Origin: Pseudocitrobacter faecalis
Lineage (GTDB): Bacteria > Pseudomonadota > Gammaproteobacteria > Enterobacterales > Enterobacteriaceae
Direction: 5' to 3'
DNA: 64,000 nt
NCBI GenBank assembly: GCA_003315335.1
Contig: QNRL01000009.1
Coordinates: 186,001 to 250,000, forward strand
Shown: positions 1 to 9,542 of the stretch, piece after piece
Position numbering within the stretch: position 1 is the stretch's first letter
How the letters are laid out: the number at the start of each line of letters is the position of its first letter
Translations under genes and position numbers: made by a program
The notes under the pieces: generated by a model
What the model was told of the DNA's origin: nothing
Databases searched by the model: none
Seen by the model: the letters and a program-made list of their open reading frames with translations, nothing else

Positions 1-1047
<1,047 letters not shown>

Positions 1048-1095
1048 TCAGAGAATATATCCTCTAAAAATGCGAGCTGAATCGAGATTAACGAA

Positions 1096-1122
1096 TAAAG
1101 CTAATGTATTCACCGCCGACAT
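1096..1122 (+). promoter_or_regulatory. candidate sigma-28 (FliA) promoter of aer
   Basis: TAAAGCTA, 11 bases, then GCCGACAT, almost the flagellar sigma-28 consensus TAAAGTTT-N11-GCCGATAA with correct spacing. It lies about 43 bases before the aer start. It fits the known placement of E. coli aer in the flagellar/chemotaxis regulon. Confidence 0.75.
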
Positions 1123-1164
1123 ACCCTTTACACAATAAGCCTTATTACCGGCAAGGATACCTGC

Positions 1165-2685
1165 ATGTCTTCACAAACCTGGGTTAGTCAGCGTGAATAC
1201 CCGCTGGATGAACACACGACCTTAATGTCGACCTCCGACCTTAACAGCTACGTCACCCACGTGAACGATGCGTTCATTCAGGTGAGCGGTTACAGCCTCG
1301 AAGAAATTAGCGGTCAGCCGCATAATCTGGTGCGCCATCCGGATATGCCAAAAGCGGCGTTTGCCGATATGTGGTACACCCTGAAGCAGGGTGAGCCCTG
1401 GAGCGCTATCGTTAAAAACCGGCGTAAAAATGGTGACCATTATTGGGTGCGCGCGAACGCCATCCCAATGGTGCGACAAGGCAAAGTGACCGGCTATATG
1501 TCAATTCGTACCCAGGCGACACCGGAAGAAATCGCGGTCACGGAGCCGCTTTATCGGGCGCTTAAAGAGGGGCGAAGCCACAAACGCCTGCACAAAGGAA
1601 TGGTGGTGAGTAAACGCTGGTGGGGCAAGCTGCCCGCGATGCCGCTGCGTTGGCGCGTGCGGTCTATTATGACGTGTGTTTTTATCCTGCTGGCAGGAAT
1701 GTTGTTGGCGACGCATACATCGTGGATACCATTATTGGCTACGGCATTGCTGACTGTCTTCGCCACGGTAGTTTTGGAAGCACAGATCGTGCGTCCGATA
1801 GAGAATGTCGCACGTCAGGCATTAAGCGTGGCGACGGGTGGGCGTAACAGCGTGCAGCATCTCAAGCGTAGCGATGAGCTGGGGCTGATTCTGCGATCTG
1901 TTGGGCAACTGGGGCTTATCTGTCGTTGGCTGAAAAATGATGTCGCAAGCCAGGTCTCCAGTGTCAGTCAGGGAAGCGATACCTTAGCCAGAGGCAATGA
2001 TGTCCTTAACGAACGCACCCGCCAAACGGTGGTCAATGTTCAGCAGACGGTGGCGACAATGAATGAGATGAACGCCTCGGTGCAAAGCAATTCGCAAACG
2101 GCGGCGGCAGCCGACAAACTCTCAATTGCCGCCAGTGGCGCGGCCGAGCAGGGCGGGCAGGCGATGCAGGGCGTCGTCAGAACGATGGATGAAATTGCCG
2201 ACAGCACGCAGCGCATTGGCTCCATCACCACGCTGATTAATGATATCGCCTTCCAGACCAATATTCTGGCGCTCAACGCTGCGGTCGAAGCCGCGCGAGC
2301 GGGCGATCAGGGGAAAGGTTTTGCCGTGGTGGCAGGGGAAGTACGGCAGCTGGCGAGCCGCAGCGCTACCGCGGCGAACGATATTCGTAAGTTGATTGAA
2401 GCTAGCGCCAGCAAAGTGCATTCTGGTGCCGATCAGGTTCATGCGGCGGGGCGGGTGATGAACGATATTCTGGCGCAGGTGCAGAATGTGACGCAGTTGA
2501 TCGCGCAGATCAGCCAGTCGACCTCAGAACAGGCCAACGGGCTGTCAGATATAACCCGCGCGGTAGCGGAACTGGATGCCATTACGCAGAAAAATGCCGG
2601 GCTGGTCGCGGAAAGCGCGAATGTGTCGGCGATGGTAAAACATCGCGCCAGCCGGCTTCAGGACGCCGTAACGGTTCTGCATTAA
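1165..2685 (+). CDS. aer: aerotaxis receptor Aer
   Basis: Inner-membrane energy and oxygen sensor that signals redox state to CheA/CheW and the flagellar motor. It has 506 residues, the same length as E. coli Aer. An N-terminal cytoplasmic PAS domain (about 20-120) keeps the FAD-binding residues R57, H58 and D60 (NLVRHPD). A hydrophobic membrane anchor covers about 167-205, followed by a HAMP-like segment ([13 protein letters not shown]). The C-terminal methyl-accepting-type signalling domain carries the conserved hairpin tip around [17 protein letters not shown]. The ATG follows an AAGGAT ribosome site. Transcribed alone from a flagellar-type promoter, divergent from patA. Confidence 0.96.
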   Translation: MSSQTWVSQREYPLDEHTTLMSTSDLNSYVTHVNDAFIQVSGYSLEEISGQPHNLVRHPDMPKAAFADMWYTLKQGEPWSAIVKNRRKNGDHYWVRANAIPMVRQGKVTGYMSIRTQATPEEIAVTEPLYRALKEGRSHKRLHKGMVVSKRWWGKLPAMPLRWRVRSIMTCVFILLAGMLLATHTSWIPLLATALLTVFATVVLEAQIVRPIENVARQALSVATGGRNSVQHLKRSDELGLILRSVGQLGLICRWLKNDVASQVSSVSQGSDTLARGNDVLNERTRQTVVNVQQTVATMNEMNASVQSNSQTAAAADKLSIAASGAAEQGGQAMQGVVRTMDEIADSTQRIGSITTLINDIAFQTNILALNAAVEAARAGDQGKGFAVVAGEVRQLASRSATAANDIRKLIEASASKVHSGADQVHAAGRVMNDILAQVQNVTQLIAQISQSTSEQANGLSDITRAVAELDAITQKNAGLVAESANVSAMVKHRASRLQDAVTVLH

Positions 2686-3275
2686 TCGAGCTGCGAAATC
2701 TCCAGCGCCGCGCGGTCGATCACGCCTACAATCTGTTTTAGCTGCGCGTCGCTGAGTTCGCTTTGGTTCACTTTCAGGTTCAGTACGGCCTTAAAGTTTT
2801 CCAGCGCGCGCTTCATTTGCGGATCTTTGCGCAGTTCGTGGCCGACCATCCGGGCTTTAAGTTTTAGCTGAACCTGCTCCAGCACCTCTTTGTTTTCCGC
2901 CAGCACGTTGCTGCCTTCCCCGGTGATGGCGATTTTTTTGCGTCCACCGTCTTCTTCCTGGATGGTGATCAGCCCCTGATCCTGCAACAGATCGAGCGTC
3001 GGGTAGATCACACCAGGGCTTGGGCTGTAGCTGCCCTGGGTCATGTTTTCGATCTCTTTGATCAGTTCATAACCGTGACTGGCGTTGCGGGAAAGAATAT
3101 CCAGCACCACCAGGCGCAGCTCGCCGTGGCCGAAGAAACGTTGACGACGTCCGCCGCCAAAACCGCCTCCACCGCCGTGACGACCTTCACCACGACCACC
3201 ACGACATTCGCGCTCACCATGGCATTCACGACCACCGCGTCCACCGCGGTCAAACTCTGAAAAGTGTCTCATCAT
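2682..3275 (-). CDS. yqjI: PadR-family metal-responsive repressor YqjI
   Basis: Winged-helix repressor; in E. coli it responds to nickel and controls the divergent yqjH ferric reductase and itself. It has 197 residues. The PadR DNA-binding domain runs from about residue 46 ([15 protein letters not shown]) to 125, with the typical SPGVIYPTL motif, followed by an alpha-helical dimer part. The N-terminus (1-45) is a glycine/arginine-rich tail with a few His and Cys; it differs clearly from the His/Cys-rich tail of E. coli YqjI. The start may be either of two adjacent ATGs. The stop overlaps the end of aer by 4 bases, in convergent orientation. Confidence 0.9.
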   Translation of the reverse strand: MMRHFSEFDRGGRGGRECHGERECRGGRGEGRHGGGGGFGGGRRQRFFGHGELRLVVLDILSRNASHGYELIKEIENMTQGSYSPSPGVIYPTLDLLQDQGLITIQEEDGGRKKIAITGEGSNVLAENKEVLEQVQLKLKARMVGHELRKDPQMKRALENFKAVLNLKVNQSELSDAQLKQIVGVIDRAALEISQLD

Positions 3276-3293
3276 TTTTTACCTTATCTTGTT

Positions 3294-3318
3294 TTAGATA
3301 TATCTAACTTATATCTAA
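3294..3318. promoter_or_regulatory. YqjI operator, yqjI side
   Basis: A perfect 14-bp palindrome TTAGATATATCTAA (3294-3307) followed at once by a half copy TATATCTAA (3310-3318), about 20 bases upstream of yqjI. A matching core lies on the yqjH side. Palindromes of this form are the expected YqjI binding sites; assignment rests on position and symmetry. Confidence 0.65.
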
Positions 3319-3453
3319 ATGTCTATGTTTAGCAAGGTGGAGATGCGGTTAACTCTCATCTTCATGAAATATAAATAATTAATTTGGGTTTGAAGGTTTT
3401 TTTGTGCGAAAGGATAACTATATCTTAAAAAAGACTTGCTTTCTGTCTAACTG

Positions 3454-3472
3454 GCAATCATTATCATTTGCA
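3454..3472. promoter_or_regulatory. candidate Fur box upstream of yqjH
   Basis: The minus strand reads GCAAATGATAATGATTGC, containing GATAATGATT, close to the Fur consensus GATAATGATAATCATTATC. E. coli yqjH is known to be repressed by Fur as well as YqjI, and this site lies about 50 bases before the yqjH start. Confidence 0.55.
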
Positions 3473-3477
3473 TCAAG

Positions 3478-3490
3478 TTTAGATATATCT
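3478..3490. promoter_or_regulatory. YqjI operator, yqjH side
   Basis: TTTAGATATATCT contains the perfect 10-bp palindrome AGATATATCT (3481-3490), the same core as the operator at 3294-3307. It lies about 30 bases before yqjH, where repressor would block its promoter. Confidence 0.6.
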
Positions 3491-3521
3491 TTTTTTCACG
3501 AAGGCGACGGATAACACCACT

Positions 3522-4286
3522 ATGAAAGAAAAAAAATACCCACAGCGCGTGCGTAATGAGCTGCGTTTTCGCGAATTGACCGTGTTACGCGTAGAGCGCA
3601 TTGGCGCAAGTTTCCAGCGGATCGTGCTGGGCGGCGAGTCGCTGGAAGGCTTCTCCTCACGCGGCTTTGACGATCACACTAAACTGTTTTTTCCTCAGGC
3701 AGGCGAACGTATCGCCCCGCCGACCATGACCGACGAAGGGATCGTCTGGCCGGAGGGTGTCCGTCCGCAGTCGCGTGATTACACACCGCTCTACAACGCG
3801 GATCGACACGAACTGGCCTATGACTTCTTTATTCATGATGGCGGCGTGGCAAGTTCATGGGCAATGAATGCCCGCGTGGGTGACACGCTGACGATTGGCG
3901 GGCCGCGCGGTTCGCTGGTGGTGCCGGAGGATTACGCCTGGCAGCTTTACGTCTGTGATGAGTCCGGGATGCCCGCACTGCGCCGCCGCCTGGAAAGCCT
4001 GCGCTCGCTGCCGACGCGTCCACAGGTAAAAGCGATTGTGACTATCGCGGATGAGGCGTATCAGGACTATCTGGCGGGATTCAGTGAGTTCGATATCGAC
4101 TGGGTGATTGGTCATCGCGAGCAGGCAGTGGCCGATAAGCTGGCGACGCTGGACGTTCCAACAGAAGACTATTTTATCTGGGTGACCGGGGAAGGCGCGG
4201 TGGCGAAATCGCTGGTTGGCCGTTTTGAAACCAACGCGATTGATCAACAGTTGGTGCGAACTCAGGCGTACTGGCATAAGAAGTAA
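3522..4286 (+). CDS. yqjH: NADPH-dependent ferric-chelate reductase YqjH
   Basis: Siderophore-interacting flavoprotein that reduces ferric chelates in the cytoplasm to release iron. It has 254 residues, the same as E. coli YqjH. The N-terminal FAD-binding beta-barrel (about 15-130) holds the flavin motif SRDYTPLY; the C-terminal NADPH-binding half includes YFIWVTGEGAVAKSL. The start follows AAGGCGACGG. Paired with the divergent repressor gene yqjI and preceded by YqjI and Fur-type sites, so iron and nickel control is expected. Confidence 0.93.
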   Translation: MKEKKYPQRVRNELRFRELTVLRVERIGASFQRIVLGGESLEGFSSRGFDDHTKLFFPQAGERIAPPTMTDEGIVWPEGVRPQSRDYTPLYNADRHELAYDFFIHDGGVASSWAMNARVGDTLTIGGPRGSLVVPEDYAWQLYVCDESGMPALRRRLESLRSLPTRPQVKAIVTIADEAYQDYLAGFSEFDIDWVIGHREQAVADKLATLDVPTEDYFIWVTGEGAVAKSLVGRFETNAIDQQLVRTQAYWHKK

Positions 4287-4297
4287 GTGCGCTTTTT

Positions 4298-4323
4298 GTC
4301 GGGTGGCGCTTCGCTTACCCGAC
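4298..4323. repeat. REP-like palindrome after yqjH
   Basis: GTCGGGT and ACCCGAC arms around GGCGCTTCGCTT, the usual form of an enterobacterial repetitive extragenic palindrome. It may protect the yqjH mRNA end; there is no following T-run. Confidence 0.6.
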
Positions 4324-4448
4324 CTACAAAAATCGGCAAAGCTTTGCAAAAAATAAGCTTATTGCCCCACCCGGCGCGGCGACTCGCTTATAACTCCTCG
4401 TAATAACACATTCCTTTTTGTTGTTTGCTATCTGTCACTCATTCCCGA

Positions 4449-4480
4449 TATCGTCTGGACGTCCATACTTCTAAACCGCT
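4449..4480. promoter_or_regulatory. tandem MetJ-box-like operator
   Basis: Four contiguous 8-mers, TATCGTCT, GGACGTCC, ATACTTCT and AAACCGCT, match the MetJ box AGACGTCT at 5, 6, 6 and 5 of 8 positions. MetJ binds two or more tandem boxes, so phase-correct repetition is more telling than any single match. The array ends 13 bases before the ATG of the MetN-like ATPase. Confidence 0.6.
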
Positions 4481-4493
4481 ATTTGGCAGACGA

Positions 4494-5516
4494 ATGATAG
4501 TACTCAGGAATATTTCAAAGATTTTTAACCCTGGAAAAGGGACGATAACGGCAGTCGATAACGTCAACCTGAGCATCGAGCAGGGGCAGATCTACGGCAT
4601 TATCGGCTACAGCGGCGCGGGAAAAAGCACGCTGATTCGCCTGCTCAATGGGCTGGAAAAACCGTCTGCGGGCAGCGTGATGGTGAATGGGCAGGATATC
4701 TCCGCCGCGAAAGGCGAAACATTGCGTCAGGCACGCCTGAAAATCAGCATGGTATTCCAGCACTTTAACCTGCTCTGGTCGCGTACGGTCAGCGAAAATA
4801 TCGCCTTTTCGATGCAGATTGCCGGCGTACCGAAAGCCAAAATTCGCGCTCGCGTGGCGGAGCTGGTTGAGCTGGTGGGCCTGAAGGGGCGTGAAAATGC
4901 CTATCCTTCACAGTTAAGCGGCGGGCAGAAGCAACGTGTGGGTATCGCCCGCGCGCTGGCCAATAACCCGGACGTACTGTTGTGCGATGAAGCCACCTCG
5001 GCGCTCGACCCGCAAACGACCGATCAAATTCTCGACCTGCTGCTGGATATCAACCGCCGCTTCCGTTTAACCATTGTGCTTATCACCCATGAAATGCACG
5101 TGGTGCGCAAAATCTGCGATCGCGTGGCGGTGATGGAAGAGGGCAAAGTGGTGGAAGAGGGCGATGTGCTGGAGGTCTTTACTCATCCGCAAAAACCGAT
5201 TACTCAGCAGTTTGTACGCCAGGTGAGCCAGTACGTCGAAGAAGAGGCGTTTAACCCCGCACTGACCGACGACCTGACCGGCAGCATTATCAAACTGACC
5301 TTCACCGGGCAGACCACGCATCGCCCGGTGGTGGGCGAACTAACGCTGCGCTATGGCCTGCCGTTCAACATTCTGCACGGCAAGATGACGCAGACCACGC
5401 ACGGCGCGTTTGGTCAGCTCTGGCTGCACGTGGTGGCGAACCCTGAACAACTGAAAAGCATCCTCGCAGATTTGCAGGAAACCGGCATCGACAGCGAGGT
5501 AGTAAAACATGGCTGA
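4494..5516 (+). CDS. methionine-type ABC transporter, ATP-binding protein (MetN-like paralog)
   Basis: Cytoplasmic ATPase of a methionine-uptake-type importer. The start is taken at ATG 4494 (MIVLRNISKIF, 340 residues), because the region upstream holds the MetJ-like operator and an extension would encode no family sequence. Walker A is GYSGAGKST at 38-46, the signature LSGGQKQR follows, and Walker B ends DEATSALD. The C-terminal segment after about residue 265 fits the NIL domain that senses methionine in MetN. It overlaps the permease gene by 8 bases. The main metNIQ operon is normally elsewhere in enterobacteria, so this is a second system; Salmonella SfbB is a possible ortholog. Confidence 0.85.
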   Translation: MIVLRNISKIFNPGKGTITAVDNVNLSIEQGQIYGIIGYSGAGKSTLIRLLNGLEKPSAGSVMVNGQDISAAKGETLRQARLKISMVFQHFNLLWSRTVSENIAFSMQIAGVPKAKIRARVAELVELVGLKGRENAYPSQLSGGQKQRVGIARALANNPDVLLCDEATSALDPQTTDQILDLLLDINRRFRLTIVLITHEMHVVRKICDRVAVMEEGKVVEEGDVLEVFTHPQKPITQQFVRQVSQYVEEEAFNPALTDDLTGSIIKLTFTGQTTHRPVVGELTLRYGLPFNILHGKMTQTTHGAFGQLWLHVVANPEQLKSILADLQETGIDSEVVKHG

Positions 5517-6177
5517 GCAATTCTTACCGCATCTGAAATGGGATGCCCTGTGGGCCGCCACCCAGGAGACGCTCTACATGACCGCGCTTTCCGGCGTGGC
5601 GACGTTTGTTCTCGGTATTGCGCTCGGGCTGGCGCTGTTTTTAACCGCTAAAGGCGGGCTCTTTTATAACCGCCCGCTCTACAGCGTGATTTCGGTGGTG
5701 GTGAATGTCTTCCGTTCCATCCCGTTCATTATTTTGATTGTGTTGCTGATCCCGTTTACCAAAACAATCGTCGGCACCATTCTTGGCGCGAACGCGGCGC
5801 TGCCGGCACTGATTGTTGGTGCGGCCCCGTTCTATGCGCGACTGGTGGAGATTGCCCTGCGTGAAGTCGACAAAGGGGTGATTGAGGCAACCCGTTCTAT
5901 GGGCGCACGTCTGTCGACGCTGATTTTCCGCGTCCTGCTGCCCGAGTCTTCCCCGGCGCTGGTTTCCGGTATTACCGTCACGCTGATTGCGCTGGTGAGC
6001 TACAGCGCAATGGCGGGGGTGATCGGCGCAGGTGGTTTAGGGAATCTGGCTTATCTGGAAGGATTCCAGCGCAACCACAATGACGTCACGCTGGTCGCGA
6101 CGGTGACCATTTTAATCATCGTTTTCATCATCCAGTTCTGCGGCGACATACTGACTTCTCTGTTAGATAAACGCTAA
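5509..6177 (+). CDS. methionine-type ABC transporter permease (MetI-like paralog)
   Basis: Inner-membrane channel subunit of the importer. It has 222 residues, close to MetI (217). Five hydrophobic segments are visible, and the coupling-helix region EVDKGVIEATRSMGAR, which docks on the ATPase, is well conserved. The ATG lies inside the last codons of the ATPase gene (8-base overlap), so translation is probably coupled. The binding-protein gene starts 23 bases after its stop. Confidence 0.87.
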   Translation: MAEQFLPHLKWDALWAATQETLYMTALSGVATFVLGIALGLALFLTAKGGLFYNRPLYSVISVVVNVFRSIPFIILIVLLIPFTKTIVGTILGANAALPALIVGAAPFYARLVEIALREVDKGVIEATRSMGARLSTLIFRVLLPESSPALVSGITVTLIALVSYSAMAGVIGAGGLGNLAYLEGFQRNHNDVTLVATVTILIIVFIIQFCGDILTSLLDKR

Positions 6178-6200
6178 TAACACACACAGGAACCATCATC

Positions 6201-7013
6201 ATGAAAAAGACACTCACGCTTCTCGCCGCTGCCACCCTGAGCGCCCTGAGCTTTGCTTCCTGGGCTGACACCCTGACCGTGGGCGCGTCCAACACGCCGC
6301 ACGCGGAAATTCTGGAACAGGCGAAACCGATTCTGGCGAAGCAGGGCATTGACCTTGAGATCAAACCGTTCCAGGACTACATCCTGCCGAACACCGCACT
6401 GGCGGGCCGCGACATTGACGCTAACTACTTCCAGCACATCCCGTATCTGAACAGCGTGCTGAAAGATCATGCGGGCGATAAAGATTATGATTTTGTCAGT
6501 GCCGGGGCGATCCACATCGAGCCAATTGGTATTTACTCCAAAAAATACAAAACGCTGAAAGACCTGCCGGAAGGCGGAAAAATCATTATGCGTGACGCGG
6601 TTTCCGAAGAGGGGCGTATTCTGACCATCTTTGAAAAAGAGGGTGTGATTAAGCTGAAGCCGGGGATTGATAAAGTGACCGCGCGTATCAGCGATATCGT
6701 GGAGAACCCGAAAAAGCTGCAGTTCCTGCCGAACGTAGAAGCGTCTCTGCTGCCGCAGATGTACAACAACGACGAAGGCGCTGCGGTGGTGATTAACGCC
6801 AACTACGCGATTGATGCGGGCCTCGACCCGGTGCATGACCCGATTGCGGTAGAGAGTGGCGAAAATAACCCGTATGCCAACATCATCACCGTACATCGCG
6901 GCGACGAGAAGAAAAAAGATATCGTGGCGCTGGTGAACGTGCTGCACTCGAAAGAGATTCAGGAGTGGATCCGCACCAAATACAAAGGCGCGGTGATCCC
7001 GGTTAATAACTGA
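6201..7013 (+). CDS. MetQ/NlpA-family periplasmic binding protein without lipobox
   Basis: Periplasmic ligand-capture subunit of the importer. It has 270 residues and belongs to the MetQ/NlpA family (AEILEQAKPILAKQGI; VSAGAIHIEPIGIYS; VINANYAID). MetQ is normally a lipoprotein with a Leu-Ala-Gly-Cys box. Here the N-terminus MKKTLTLLAAATLSALSFASWA-DTLT has no cysteine and looks like a signal peptidase I substrate cut after SWA, so the product should be soluble in the periplasm. This resembles Salmonella SfbA. Ligand is inferred as methionine or a derivative from the family and the MetJ-like operator. Confidence 0.85.
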   Translation: MKKTLTLLAAATLSALSFASWADTLTVGASNTPHAEILEQAKPILAKQGIDLEIKPFQDYILPNTALAGRDIDANYFQHIPYLNSVLKDHAGDKDYDFVSAGAIHIEPIGIYSKKYKTLKDLPEGGKIIMRDAVSEEGRILTIFEKEGVIKLKPGIDKVTARISDIVENPKKLQFLPNVEASLLPQMYNNDEGAAVVINANYAIDAGLDPVHDPIAVESGENNPYANIITVHRGDEKKKDIVALVNVLHSKEIQEWIRTKYKGAVIPVNN

Positions 7014-7019
7014 TCCTTC

Positions 7020-7045
7020 CGCCCGGTTTACGCCGGGCGTTTCTC
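7020..7045 (+). terminator. terminator of the metNIQ-like operon
   Basis: CGCCCGG and CCGGGCG arms around TTTACG, followed by TTTCTCCCTCT, directly after the binding-protein stop codon. A stable GC stem with a short T-rich tail. Confidence 0.7.
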
Positions 7046-7129
7046 CCTCTCCGACACTTCTTTACAGCAATAAGATTGCCAAACCATTTTCGCCCGTTAA
7101 GATTAAGCCCGTATTTATACGAGGTAATG

Positions 7130-7480
7130 ATGATTCATCGGCAGCGAAAGGCGATATTACTGGTAGCCCTTGCATGTCTGGTGGTGCTGGTTTGCACCGC
7201 GCAGCGCATGGCGAGCCTGCACGCCCTGACGATGAACGTTGCCTCCGTAAGCCAGACCGTCTCATCGGATGGCGATGCCCCCGTCACGCCGTGTGAACTG
7301 AGCGCGAAATCGCTGCTGGCGTCGCCACCTGTACTGTTTGAAGGCGCGTTGTTTGCCGTTGCACTGCTGCTGGCGGTACTGGCGGCGCTGCCCGTCTTCT
7401 TCACGCGCGTCTGGCCTCCCCGTGTTATCTCTCCGCCCCGATTGCGGGTGCATCTACGATTGTGTGTCTTCCGTGAGTGA
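7130..7480 (+). CDS. scsA: suppressor of copper sensitivity protein ScsA
   Basis: Small membrane protein, first gene of the scs operon, which in Salmonella supports copper tolerance and envelope redox stress responses; its own activity is not established. It has 116 residues: one N-terminal hydrophobic segment (about 8-22), a periplasmic part with Cys in VTPCELS, and a second hydrophobic segment (FEGALFAVALLLAVLAALPVFF) before a basic tail. Two adjacent ATGs occur (7127, 7130); the GAGG site at 7121-7124 is better spaced for 7130. Identification rests mainly on its place before scsB. Confidence 0.75.
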   Translation: MIHRQRKAILLVALACLVVLVCTAQRMASLHALTMNVASVSQTVSSDGDAPVTPCELSAKSLLASPPVLFEGALFAVALLLAVLAALPVFFTRVWPPRVISPPRLRVHLRLCVFRE

Positions 7481-7529
7481 GTTTTAGCCTGCGTTATTCA
7501 GGTTAATTAACTACTTACGGAGAAAACCA

Positions 7530-9542
7530 ATGCTTACTTTTTTCAGGCAGCTTCTGCTCTGCCTGGTTTGTCTGTGGCTGCCCGCAAGCTGGGCGGCGGA
7601 CAGCGGCTGGCTGCGCGCCGCCGATAACGATCACGCCAGCGTGCGGCTGCGCACGCAAACTCTTCCGGGCGGTGAGACGCGCCTGCTTCTTGATGTTCAA
7701 CTGGAGAAGGGGTGGAAAACCTACTGGCGCTCGCCAGGCGAGGGTGGGATTGCGCCCACTATCGTCTGGGATGATGCGCCGTCGGTGACCTGGCGCTGGC
7801 CGGTGCCGCAACGTTTTGATGTCGCAGGCATTACGACCCAGGGCTATCACGATAACGTCAGCTTCCCCATCACGCTGCATGATGTCAAAACGTCGACGCT
7901 GAGCGGTGTGCTGACGCTCTCTACCTGTAGCAACGTCTGTATTCTGACGGACTATCCGTTCTCGCTCGACCTGCACGCTCAGGCGGATAAAAACATTGAT
8001 TACGACTTCACTCGCGCGATGGGCACACTGCCACGCGAAGATGGGCTGGCCACCACGTTGCAGGCGGATTATGCGCCGGGAAAAATGATCGTTACCGCCA
8101 CGCGTGAGGGCGGCTGGCAATCGCCCGCGCTGTTTCTCGATACGCTGGACGGCGTCAGTTTTGCCAAACCCACCTTCCGGGTGAAAGGCGACACGCTCAT
8201 CGCCACCGTGCCGGTGACGGACGAATGGGGCGATAGCGCACCGGATTTACAGGGCAAAACGGTGTCGCTGGTGCTGGCGGATAACGGCCTCGCGCAGGAG
8301 AGCACGCGGGTCATAGGCCGAGCGACTGGGCTACCACCTGACGGCGTGTCGCTGTGGCTGGTGCTGTCGATGGCGCTGCTCGGTGGGCTGATTCTCAATA
8401 TTATGCCCTGCGTATTACCGGTTCTCGCGATGAAACTTGGCTCGGTATTACAGGGCGATAGCACGCAGCGTGATGTGGTGCGGCGGCAGTTTCTGGCCTC
8501 AGTGGCGGGGATAGTGGCGTCATTTTTGGCGCTGGCATTGATGATGACGGTACTCCGTCTGAGCAATCAGGCGCTGGGCTGGGGAATACAGTTCCAGAAT
8601 CCGTGGTTTATTGCGGCGATGGTGCTGGTAATGGTGCTGTTCAGCGCCAGCCTGCTGGGGCTATTTGAGATTCGCCTCTCTTCCAATGCCACAACATTTC
8701 TCGCCACGCGAGGCGGTCATGGATTAGCGGGGCATTTCTGGCAGGGGGCATTTGCCACGCTGCTGGCAACGCCCTGCACGGCGCCGTTCCTCGGCACGGC
8801 GGTGTCGGTGGCGCTGGTTGCGCCGCTGCCGAAACTGTGGGGCATTTTCCTTGCGATGGGGATTGGCATGAGCCTGCCGTGGCTGCTGGTCGCGGCATGG
8901 CCGGGGCTGGCGCTGCGCCTGCCAAAGCCGGGCCGTTGGATGAACCTCGTGCGTATCATATTGGGCGTGATGATGCTGGGTTCTGCGCTCTGGCTGCTGA
9001 CGCTACTGAACATGCATATTGGGGCAGCCATCACCTGGGGCGTTGGCGGCGTAGTGGCATTACTGCTGTGTGTCGCACTGGCCTGGCGCTATCGCGGGCG
9101 CGTGGCGCTGTGCGCGGCGGGGCTGATGCTGCTGACTGCGGCGGCGCTATTCTGGCTTCCGCAATCATCTTCCCCGCTGCGCGACCGAATTGACTGGCAG
9201 CCGCTGAGCGAGCAGGCGATCCAGACGGCGCTGGCTGACGGCAAGCGCGTGTTTGTCGATGTGACCGCCGACTGGTGCGTCACCTGTAAAGCCAATAAAT
9301 ACAATGTGCTGCTAAGCGATGACATTCAGCAGGCGCTCACAGCGCCAGATGTTGTCGCCCTGCGCGGTGACTGGAGCCGCCCGTCCACTGTCATCAGCCA
9401 GTTTCTCCAGCGCCGCCAGAGTGCGGCTATCCCGTTTAATCAAATTTATGGCTCCGGAACGCCGCAGGGCGAGATTCTGCCGCCGCTGCTCAGCCGCGAT
9501 GCGGTGCTGAATGCGTTGTCCAACGCCAAAGGAAAAAACTAA
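7530..9542 (+). CDS. scsB: membrane thiol-disulfide reductase ScsB (DsbD-like)
   Basis: Inner-membrane protein that passes reducing power from cytoplasmic thioredoxin to periplasmic partners such as ScsC, by analogy with DsbD. It has 670 residues: signal peptide (1-22), a periplasmic N-terminal domain with the CSNVC pair (C133, C137), a multi-span membrane core (about 275-560) with the DsbD-type cysteines in NIMPCVLP (C294) and ATPCTAPF (C416), and a C-terminal periplasmic thioredoxin-like domain with DWCVTCK (C583, C586). All six redox cysteines needed for a three-step relay are present. GGAGA precedes the ATG; the stop overlaps the start of scsC. Confidence 0.92.
   Translation: MLTFFRQLLLCLVCLWLPASWAADSGWLRAADNDHASVRLRTQTLPGGETRLLLDVQLEKGWKTYWRSPGEGGIAPTIVWDDAPSVTWRWPVPQRFDVAGITTQGYHDNVSFPITLHDVKTSTLSGVLTLSTCSNVCILTDYPFSLDLHAQADKNIDYDFTRAMGTLPREDGLATTLQADYAPGKMIVTATREGGWQSPALFLDTLDGVSFAKPTFRVKGDTLIATVPVTDEWGDSAPDLQGKTVSLVLADNGLAQESTRVIGRATGLPPDGVSLWLVLSMALLGGLILNIMPCVLPVLAMKLGSVLQGDSTQRDVVRRQFLASVAGIVASFLALALMMTVLRLSNQALGWGIQFQNPWFIAAMVLVMVLFSASLLGLFEIRLSSNATTFLATRGGHGLAGHFWQGAFATLLATPCTAPFLGTAVSVALVAPLPKLWGIFLAMGIGMSLPWLLVAAWPGLALRLPKPGRWMNLVRIILGVMMLGSALWLLTLLNMHIGAAITWGVGGVVALLLCVALAWRYRGRVALCAAGLMLLTAAALFWLPQSSSPLRDRIDWQPLSEQAIQTALADGKRVFVDVTADWCVTCKANKYNVLLSDDIQQALTAPDVVALRGDWSRPSTVISQFLQRRQSAAIPFNQIYGSGTPQGEILPPLLSRDAVLNALSNAKGKN

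Noticed and set aside
4425-4493. N-terminal extension of the MetN-like ATPase from ATG 4425
   Set aside because: The added residues do not resemble MetN and would place the MetJ-like operator inside the coding region.
7046-7129. CpxR box upstream of scsA
   Set aside because: A single half-site TTTAC on the reverse orientation is present, but the second half does not match. CpxR control is reported for Salmonella scs, yet the sequence here does not show it clearly.
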